Positions 58,223 to 64,000 of a DNA stretch of 64,000 bases are shown piece by piece; position 1 is the first letter of the stretch; every line of letters begins with the position of its first letter. The notes under the pieces are model-generated. The model saw only the letters and a list, made by a program, of their open reading frames with translations. It was not told the origin of the DNA and did not search any database. The DNA comes from an uncultured Algibacter sp. (lineage in GTDB: Bacteria; Bacteroidota; Bacteroidia; Flavobacteriales; Flavobacteriaceae), in NCBI GenBank assembly GCA_947502405.1, contig CANMZT010000017.1, positions 1 to 64,000 on the forward strand. The letters are read 5' to 3'. The position numbers and the translations under genes were made by a program.

Positions 58223-58921
58223 ATGAAAAAAACTCTTCTATTAGTAATTGTTCTATTTATTATAGCTTGTGGTAAAAAAGAAGCTGATTTAACTGTTAAA
58301 GTGAATGTTGAAGGCTTAAAAAAAGGAACGCTATATCTTAAAAAAATTGAAGACACAACATTAATATCAGTAGATTCTATAACTATAAATGGTGAATCAT
58401 TTATTGAACTACACAGTAATATAGACTCGCCAGAAGTTTTCTATTTATATTTAGATAAAAACAGCGCTGAAAAAGATCGAATCACTTTTTTTGCTGACAA
58501 AGGGATAACTGAAATAAATACAACTTTAAAAAACTTTGCTTTTGACGCTAAAATTAAAGGCTCAGAACAGCAAAAAGTTTTGGAAGAATACAAAAAAGTA
58601 ATATCCAACCTTAACAATAGAAATTTAGATTTGATTAAGGAACACTTTGAAGCTCAGAAAAGTGGTGATACTCTTAAACTAGATTCCATAGTAAAGGAAT
58701 CTGAAAATTCATTAAAACGTAAATACTTATACACTGTGAACTTTGCACTTAATAATAAGGATAGCGAAGTTGCTCCTTATATTGCGCTTTCTGAAATTTA
58801 CGATGCCAGAATAGATTTATTAGATACTATTAATAAGTCTCTAACAACTGAAGTAAAAAATTCTAAGTACGGCAAAGAACTTGATCGTTTTATACAGGTA
58901 GTAAAACAAAAAGAAAATTAG
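58223..58921 (+). CDS. DUF4369 domain lipoprotein
   Basis: This 232-residue lipoprotein (lipobox FIIAC, Cys16) has an N-terminal DUF4369 beta domain (about 20-115: VEGLKKGTLYLKKIEDTTLI) and a helical C-terminal part. This is the N-terminal module of Bacteroidota thioredoxin-like lipoproteins, but here the thioredoxin domain with its CxxC is missing. It is either a natural stand-alone form or a truncated gene. A strong terminator and tRNA-Thr follow. Confidence 0.85.
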   Translation: MKKTLLLVIVLFIIACGKKEADLTVKVNVEGLKKGTLYLKKIEDTTLISVDSITINGESFIELHSNIDSPEVFYLYLDKNSAEKDRITFFADKGITEINTTLKNFAFDAKIKGSEQQKVLEEYKKVISNLNNRNLDLIKEHFEAQKSGDTLKLDSIVKESENSLKRKYLYTVNFALNNKDSEVAPYIALSEIYDARIDLLDTINKSLTTEVKNSKYGKELDRFIQVVKQKEN

Positions 58922-58941
58922 ACTGTAATAAATTTGAAAAC

Positions 58942-58971
58942 AAAAAGCCTTTCCAAATGGAAAGGCTTTTT
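58942..58971. terminator. Terminator of the DUF4369 gene
   Basis: AAAAAGCCTTTCC and GGAAAGGCTTTTT pair perfectly over 13 bp around AAAT, with T-runs both ways; it may also end the convergent tRNA transcript. Confidence 0.9.
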
Positions 58972-58980
58972 GTTTTTTGA

Positions 58981-59053
58981 GCCGATGGAGGGACTCGAAC
59001 CCACGACCTGCTGATTACAAATCAGCTGCTCTAGCCAGCTGAGCTACATCGGC
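58981..59053 (-). tRNA. tRNA-Thr (anticodon TGT)
   Basis: The minus strand folds as a 73-nt cloverleaf. It has a 7-bp acceptor stem (GCCGATG/CATCGGC), a D-arm with AGCTCAGCTGGCTAGAGC, an anticodon stem GCTGA/TCAGC around TTTGTAA giving anticodon TGT, and a T-arm containing GGTTCGAGTCC. CCA is not encoded. Confidence 0.97.
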
Positions 59054-59113
59054 GTTTTACGGGTGCAAATATAATTGCAAAAATAAGATTTGCAAATACC
59101 TCCTTAGATTTTT

Positions 59114-59383
59114 TTATCCAAGCTTATTAATTTTTTCTATCAAAGCTTTACCTCGTTCTTCTAGCTCTTTATTAATAGCTTTAAAATGTGCTTTTGCATT
59201 CTCAACGTCCCTAGAATTTACTTTAGCTATCAACTCATCAAACGTTTCAATAGCTTCATCAATAATGGCTTCACTTTTTTTAGTGTCCTTATCTGTATTC
59301 TCATATTCCCAAACATAAACAGCCTCAATTATATCTCCTAAAACGTAATTTATATCTTTTTTTAAATCTCTTACACTACTCAT
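59114..59383 (-). CDS. Conserved hypothetical helical protein
   Basis: This 89-residue protein is highly charged and predicted to be all-helical (MSSVRDLKKDINYVLGDIIE, AKAHFKAINKELEERGKALI). No signal or membrane segment is present. Similar small proteins occur in Flavobacteriia without known function. It lies downstream of manA and upstream of the tRNA on the same strand, with gaps of about 100 and 60 nt. Confidence 0.75.
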   Translation of the reverse strand: MSSVRDLKKDINYVLGDIIEAVYVWEYENTDKDTKKSEAIIDEAIETFDELIAKVNSRDVENAKAHFKAINKELEERGKALIEKINKLG

Positions 59384-59479
59384 TTCTCTAAATTTAATTT
59401 TTAATAAAAATAATTAATATTTATACGCGAATATTCTTATATCTTAATGATTAATAAACTACTTATTAACATTTGTATA

Positions 59480-60454
59480 CTAAACATAGACCTCTAGAAA
59501 CTTAGCCTTTTTTGATGCTATTTCAAAGTCAACAGCATCTGCAGGCATCAATATGGTTTCACCTACTTTTATACTTTCTATATATTCATTATAAGTTATT
59601 GTAGCTTCACCTTCAACACATATATAAATAATAAAAGAGTCCTTTTTGTTTTGCTTCTTAATAGTGTTGTTAGTTACTTCCAAATAATTAGTTGTAAAGT
59701 ATGGGCAATTCACTATTTCATTTGATTTATTTTCTGTTTTAGAATACGATATTCTAAAATTATCAGACATATCAAAATCTATGGCATCAATTGCTAAATC
59801 GTTATGTAGTTCTCTTTCATTACCTTCATCATCAACTCTATCCCAATCATAAACACGATAAGTAACATCACTTGTTTGTTGTATTTCTGCAAGCAAAACC
59901 CCGGCACCTATAGCATGAACCCGACCTACTTCAATAAAATAAGTGTCGCCTTTATTAACCTTGTCGAAATTTAAAATTTCTGTTAATGTTTTATCCTCAA
60001 GATGTTTTAAATATTTTTCTGGTGTTACCTTTTGATTGAAACCAACTATTAAATTAGAATCTTCATCAGCTTGCATCACATACCACATTTCTGTTTTTCC
60101 AAAGGAATCATGCCTTTCTGCTGCTAACTTATCATTTGGATGTAATTGTATGGATAAATCTTCTCGTGCATCAATAAACTTGATAAGTAGAGGGAATTTA
60201 TCTTCAAAAATTCTATGATTTTGTTGACCAACTAAGTCTGGACCTAAAATTTTTAATAAATCCTTTAGTGATTTACCTTTATAATACCCATTAGAAACAA
60301 TAGATATATCTCCCTCAACACCACTTACCTCCCAACTTTCTCCTACATTAGTTAATTCAGACTGTTTATTTAGAATCTTTTTTAACTTTTGTCCTCCCCA
60401 GATTTTATCTTTTAAAATTGGTTCAAATTTTATTGGGTACAATATTTTATTCAT
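59480..60454 (-). CDS. manA: Mannose-6-phosphate isomerase, class I
   Basis: This 324-residue zinc enzyme interconverts mannose 6-phosphate and fructose 6-phosphate. The cupin metal motif is in LSIQLHPND, with a later His in FIEVGRVHAIGAG; IWGGQKLKKIL and EMWYVM are conserved. It is the short Bacillus-type form. It is the third gene of an idi-queD-manA operon (5-nt gap to queD). Functional linkage of the three enzymes is not obvious, so this may be simple co-transcription. Confidence 0.94.
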   Translation of the reverse strand: MNKILYPIKFEPILKDKIWGGQKLKKILNKQSELTNVGESWEVSGVEGDISIVSNGYYKGKSLKDLLKILGPDLVGQQNHRIFEDKFPLLIKFIDAREDLSIQLHPNDKLAAERHDSFGKTEMWYVMQADEDSNLIVGFNQKVTPEKYLKHLEDKTLTEILNFDKVNKGDTYFIEVGRVHAIGAGVLLAEIQQTSDVTYRVYDWDRVDDEGNERELHNDLAIDAIDFDMSDNFRISYSKTENKSNEIVNCPYFTTNYLEVTNNTIKKQNKKDSFIIYICVEGEATITYNEYIESIKVGETILMPADAVDFEIASKKAKFLEVYV

Positions 60455-60459
60455 ACTTA

Positions 60460-60867
60460 TTACCCTGAATAGGTTACGAAATTACGTGGCGTTTCATATA
60501 AGGTAATTTCCAACTCTAAATTAGAGTCTAATTTAGATTTCATCTTGTTATAAATAATTACAGCTATATTCTCAGCAGTTGGATTTAGTTTGGCAAACTC
60601 AGGAACTTCTAGGTTTAAGTTTTTATGATCGAACGCATCTTCAACTTCACTTTTTATAATATCTTTTAATACTTTCATATCAATAACATAGCCCGTTTCT
60701 TTATCTATTTCACCTCTAACACTTGCTATAAGTTCATAATTATGACCGTGAAAATTAGGGTTGTTACATTTTCCAAATACATCATCATTTTTGTCAAAAC
60801 TCCAATCTTTTCTATACAACCTATGTGCCGCATTAAAATGTGCTTTTCTACTAACTGTTACTTTCAT
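60460..60867 (-). CDS. queD: 6-carboxytetrahydropterin synthase
   Basis: This 135-residue member of the 6-pyruvoyl-tetrahydropterin synthase family acts in queuosine biosynthesis. Zinc ligands are His15 (FNAAHRL), His40 and His42 (NPNFHGHNYEL); the catalytic cysteine is Cys34 in FGKCNNP. Length and motifs match QueD. Its start codon overlaps the idi stop by one base (TAATG), implying coupled translation. Confidence 0.93.
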   Translation of the reverse strand: MKVTVSRKAHFNAAHRLYRKDWSFDKNDDVFGKCNNPNFHGHNYELIASVRGEIDKETGYVIDMKVLKDIIKSEVEDAFDHKNLNLEVPEFAKLNPTAENIAVIIYNKMKSKLDSNLELEITLYETPRNFVTYSG

Positions 60868-61391
60868 TAGGATGAAATATTTATGTGTTCATAAAACTTA
60901 TCAAAAATAACCTTAAACCATTCTGTATATAGCTCTGGTTGTAAAGAGATATCAACTTTAACATCTTCTAAAGGCATCCATTTCCAATTGGCTACTTCTT
61001 CCTGGTTAATAATAGGTTCTTTATTGTATCTACCTAACAAAACATGATCGTATTCATGCTCAGTTAAACCATTATCAAATGGTGCTTTATAAATAAATGA
61101 GATCGATTCTTTTAAGTCTACAACAAATCCCATTTCTTCCATTAAACGTCTTTTGCCTGCTTCAACATTAGATTCACCATCACGTTGATGACTGCAACAA
61201 GTATTAGTCCAAAGTCCAGGGGAGTGATATTTATCTAATGCCCTTTGTTGTAACATCAATTGATTTTCATCATTAAAAATGAATACTGAGAAAGCACGAT
61301 GCAATAATGCTTTTTTATGCGCTTCCATTTTAGGCATTAAGCCAATTTGTTCATCTTGTTCATTAACAAGAATTACTTTTTCTTCTTCCAT
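60867..61391 (-). CDS. idi: Isopentenyl-diphosphate delta-isomerase, type I
   Basis: This 174-residue Nudix-fold enzyme interconverts IPP and DMAPP. The catalytic cysteine is in WTNTCCSHQRDGES. The acidic EEMGF and EHEYDHVLLG motifs are those of type I Idi, and the catalytic glutamate lies in the latter. It is the first gene of the idi-queD-manA operon and provides precursors for quinones, carotenoids and undecaprenyl lipid. Confidence 0.95.
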   Translation of the reverse strand: MEEEKVILVNEQDEQIGLMPKMEAHKKALLHRAFSVFIFNDENQLMLQQRALDKYHSPGLWTNTCCSHQRDGESNVEAGKRRLMEEMGFVVDLKESISFIYKAPFDNGLTEHEYDHVLLGRYNKEPIINQEEVANWKWMPLEDVKVDISLQPELYTEWFKVIFDKFYEHINISS

Positions 61392-61446
61392 AGAATAACA
61401 AAAATACGAACAAAATTACAACTTGCTAAATCTCTTTATAAATAAA

Positions 61447-61477
61447 AAAAGCACCTAAATAAATTTAGATGCCTTTT
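61447..61477. terminator. Terminator of the OmpA-PorP operon
   Basis: AAGCACCTAAAT and ATTTAGATGCCTT pair imperfectly around AA, followed by a T-run on the minus strand. It lies 23 nt after the OmpA-family stop codon. Confidence 0.6.
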
Positions 61478-61499
61478 AAAGTTGATGGTTAGATATTTA

Positions 61500-63410
61500 T
61501 TAGTTAGCAACTACAATAAACTCGCTTCGCCTATTGGCCTGATGCTCCTCTTTGGTACATTTAATACCATTTGAACATTTATTAGTCAAACGGGTTTCTC
61601 CATAACCTTGTCCCGTTAATCTTCCTTCAGAAATACCTCCTTTTTCAATAATATACGCCCTTGTAGATTTATTTCTTCTATTAGATAATGCCCAATTATA
61701 AGCATCTTTACCTCTAGAATCTGTATGCGAACGAACATCAATTTTAACACTAGGATATTCTTTCATATAATTGATAACTTTTGCCAATTCAATTTCTGCA
61801 TCTGGTCTAATAAAAGATTTATCATAGTCAAAATAGATAGGATTCAAATTTAACAATAGAGCTAAATCTGTGCCTATTTTTGCTGCCTCTGGCTCTAACT
61901 TTAATTCTAATTTTAAATTGGGTTCTTCATCAGCTTTAATTGAAAAATCTGTAAAATCATCTTTGTATTTATCTTTCTTAGCTTCTATTAAGTAGGTTCT
62001 ATCTTTGCATCCCAACTCAAAAGAAAACTTTCCTTGATTATCACTTTTTAGTGATTGAAGTAAATTTCTGTTTGAATCATAAATAAATACATCTGCATTT
62101 GCCAATATCTCTTGTGTTCTTTTATTTATAATAGTTCCTGAAATATCCTTAGTACATGCTGGAACTACAAAACTGTATATATCGTCATCACCTTTTCCGC
62201 CTTCTCTATTGGATGTTATGTAGCCTTTACCAGTAGTTTCGTTAATTATATAACCAAAATCATCCATAGGGCTATTAATTGGTTTCCCAACATTATGCAC
62301 CATGGCAGTAGATTCTTTGATTTTATCTAAATCAACTTTAAAAACATCTAAACCTCCTAACCCAACATGTCCATCAGAAGAAAAATAGAGTGTGCCTTTA
62401 TCACTTACAAAAGGAAAATTTTCTCTCCCTTCTGTATTTACTTTAGGTCCTAAATTTATAGGTTCTCCGTAAGTACCATCTTCATAAATATCTACTACAA
62501 AAATATCTGAGGCACCTTTAGTCCCTTGCATATCTGAAGCAAAGTATAACTTTTTTTCATCGTTACTAAGTGCTGGGTGAGCCACATTATATTCATCATT
62601 ATTAAAAGGCATAGACTCTACATTAGTCCAAATACTATCCACTAAAGTAGCCTTGTATATTTTTAAACCATGAATATTTTCACTGTTCTTTTTAAACTTT
62701 CCTTTGAAAAAATTATTTCTTGTAAAATAAACTGTTTTTCCGTCTTTAGTGAAGGATGTTGAAGACTCATGATATTTTGTGTTTACATCACCTATGATCT
62801 CTTTTACACTTCCATCTTCATTCAATTCAAATAAATCTAAAAAGGGCTGTGCATTCCATTTGTATATGGCTTCATCTTCATCTCTAGATGAAGCAAAAAT
62901 CAAATGGTCTTTATATGTTGATGTCCCAAAATCTGAATAAACTGTATTAATATCTAAATTTAGTAATTCAAAATCCTTTGACATTTCTTCTATAGCTATG
63001 ACATAATTTGGATTACTCAAAAACCTTTTTACTCTTGAATCTTCTGGATTTATATTTGAGAACGTGTTTAATACTTTGTCTGATTCTTCATACCTTTCTT
63101 GAGCTCTTAAAGATTGAGCATACCTAAATAAATTCTCAGGCTCTACAGGATGATTTAAATCCATTAATTTCTTGTACCAAACTGAAGCTTCTTTCATTTC
63201 ATTATTAAAATAAAAAGCATTGGCCAATTTTTCTATTACTTCAGAAGAGGCATCTTCTTCATTAGCCAATTCTAGAAGTTGATTTCTAGACTCTACATAA
63301 GAGAGGTTTTCATATTTTTTTATAGCACCAGAAGCTTTTCTTTTTTGTGCAAAAGAGCTATTGAAAACTAAAGCACTTAATAGAGATAGTATATATATTC
63401 TTTTTTTCAT
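61500..63410 (-). CDS. OmpA family protein with TPR-like, WD40-like and Cna/CarboxypepD modules
   Basis: This 636-residue envelope protein has a signal peptide ending near FNSSFAQ. A short TPR-like region (25-120) is followed by PD40/WD40-like beta-propeller blades (about 160-400: LYFASDMQGTKGASDIFVVD, LYFSSDGHVGLGGLDVFKVD). A carboxypeptidase-regulatory-like domain (about 410-490) comes next. The C-terminal OmpA peptidoglycan-binding domain (from about 515) includes YFDYDKSFIRPDAEIELAKV and VRSHTDSRGKDAYNWALSNR. This architecture occurs with PorP/SprF proteins in Flavobacteriia (as in SprE/PorE-like sets) and may anchor the type IX machinery or an adhesin. Confidence 0.92.
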   Translation of the reverse strand: MKKRIYILSLLSALVFNSSFAQKRKASGAIKKYENLSYVESRNQLLELANEEDASSEVIEKLANAFYFNNEMKEASVWYKKLMDLNHPVEPENLFRYAQSLRAQERYEESDKVLNTFSNINPEDSRVKRFLSNPNYVIAIEEMSKDFELLNLDINTVYSDFGTSTYKDHLIFASSRDEDEAIYKWNAQPFLDLFELNEDGSVKEIIGDVNTKYHESSTSFTKDGKTVYFTRNNFFKGKFKKNSENIHGLKIYKATLVDSIWTNVESMPFNNDEYNVAHPALSNDEKKLYFASDMQGTKGASDIFVVDIYEDGTYGEPINLGPKVNTEGRENFPFVSDKGTLYFSSDGHVGLGGLDVFKVDLDKIKESTAMVHNVGKPINSPMDDFGYIINETTGKGYITSNREGGKGDDDIYSFVVPACTKDISGTIINKRTQEILANADVFIYDSNRNLLQSLKSDNQGKFSFELGCKDRTYLIEAKKDKYKDDFTDFSIKADEEPNLKLELKLEPEAAKIGTDLALLLNLNPIYFDYDKSFIRPDAEIELAKVINYMKEYPSVKIDVRSHTDSRGKDAYNWALSNRRNKSTRAYIIEKGGISEGRLTGQGYGETRLTNKCSNGIKCTKEEHQANRRSEFIVVAN

Positions 63411-63422
63411 GTCTATAATCTT

Positions 63423-64000
63423 TTAGAAGAATCTTGGTGATAAAATTTTACCTATTTCTTGTAACTCAAAACGCAACATTATTTCGTGTGTTCCACTATT
63501 AAAGTTGTTAAGTGCTGTTGTAGTAGCGTCATAGGCATAACCTACAAATAGCCCTGAGCTAATTTGAAAACCAGCTAAACCACTTACAGAATCATCCCAT
63601 CTGTAGGCTAATCCTAAAGTAAATTTTTCATTAAACAAAGCATTAAGCGAAAGGTCAGCAATTAACGGCGCTCCTGAAACTCCTTTTACTAAAAAAGCAG
63701 GTTTTAGCTTTGTTCTATCACTAGCATCAAATACATAGCCCCCTATTAAGAAATAATGTAAGCGTTCTGTAGCAATAGATTGTTGAACACCATTATCTTC
63801 ATAATGTTCAGTTGAAAGTATATTAGGAATAGCAGCTCCAAGGTACCACCTATCAGAATGAAAGTAAAGTGCAGCTCCAAGCGTAGGTGATGTTATGCTA
63901 AAATCATTTAACCTACTATCTCCACTTGTTTGCTGATTATCAGAACTTAAATTTACATCTAATGAATGTAAACCAGCTTTTAAACCAAAAGACAATTCTG
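63423..64000 (-). CDS. PorP/SprF family type IX secretion-associated outer-membrane protein (partial)
   Basis: The visible part is the C-terminal 190 or so residues of a PorP/SprF beta-barrel protein, including LGAALYFHSDRWYLGAAIPN, KPAFLVKGVSGAPLIADLS and FTLGLAYRWDDSVSGLAGFQ, ending in the aromatic LSPRFF. Family members are about 300 residues long, so the N-terminus lies beyond the window; a methionine near 63995 is internal. PorP/SprF proteins assist surface display of type IX substrates or gliding adhesins. The 12-nt gap to the OmpA gene implies one operon. Confidence 0.88.
   Translation of the reverse strand, partial: ELSFGLKAGLHSLDVNLSSDNQQTSGDSRLNDFSITSPTLGAALYFHSDRWYLGAAIPNILSTEHYEDNGVQQSIATERLHYFLIGGYVFDASDRTKLKPAFLVKGVSGAPLIADLSLNALFNEKFTLGLAYRWDDSVSGLAGFQISSGLFVGYAYDATTTALNNFNSGTHEIMLRFELQEIGKILSPRFF

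Overview
The window is a stretch of an AT-rich chromosome from a member of the Bacteroidota, almost certainly family Flavobacteriaceae. Markers for this are a PorP/SprF-type protein, a DUF4295 gene in an rpmB-rpmG-DUF4295-ftsY cluster, a LETM1-related biofilm protein, 2TM-domain proteins joined to a LytS-type kinase, many lipoproteins with Bacteroidota-style lipoboxes, a TonB-dependent receptor, and promoter boxes of the TAnnTTTG type. I see no prophage, complete insertion sequence, CRISPR array or biosynthetic island. Most of it is core genome with small accessory pockets.

Layout. 0.2-2.4 kb: an accessory leucine-rich-repeat lipoprotein followed by repeat DNA. 2.4-7.8 kb: universal stress protein, oxygen-independent coproporphyrinogen oxidase (hemN), Cu/Zn superoxide dismutase, an ECF sigma/anti-sigma pair, a small lipoprotein and a CIA30 protein. 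7.8-13 kb: CBS-domain cysteine synthase family enzyme, LolE-like permease, and a NamZ plus serine-hydrolase pair. 13-15.7 kb: a TPR lipoprotein and a DUF4331 protein split into two exported halves. 15.9-20.9 kb: LETM1-related protein, LpxD, and a MocR-type regulator divergent from an acetyltransferase and a PNPOx-like flavoprotein. 20.9-24.8 kb: a six-gene operon with a LytS/LytTR two-component system and three copies of the 2TM domain. 25-28.7 kb: TonB, Hsp20 and small accessory genes.

28.9-41.3 kb: mostly housekeeping genes on the minus strand (M23 peptidase, rimO, ftsY, DUF4295, rpmG, rpmB, cinA, Hpt protein, FAH hydrolase, exonuclease, E2 acyltransferase, glycosyltransferase, recR). 41.5-47.5 kb: sodium:solute symporter, CoA-binding protein, TonB-dependent receptor, a gene-free block with three terminators, and fabH. 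47.7-58.9 kb: htpG, Fe-alcohol dehydrogenase, double-FKBP lipoprotein, DUF2200, MOSC, DEAD helicase, M15 dipeptidase, AlkB, DUF819 and DUF4369. 59-64 kb: tRNA-Thr, an idi-queD-manA operon, and an OmpA/PorP pair cut by the window end.

The most interesting signals are in the non-coding DNA. First, a 16-bp palindrome (TATGATATATGTCATA and close variants) lies upstream of hemN, tonB and the Fe-alcohol dehydrogenase gene. In all three the gap to a TAnnTTTG-like -7 element is exactly 21 nt, which suggests a Crp/Fnr-family, oxygen-responsive regulon. Second, a MITE-like repeat with GCGTTA...TAACGC ends occurs six times. Third, a structured repeat with two strong hairpins flanks the accessory genes. 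Fourth, three stacked terminators in a 600-bp gene-free region suggest small RNAs. Fifth, a PdxR-like operator lies between the MocR gene and its divergent neighbours.
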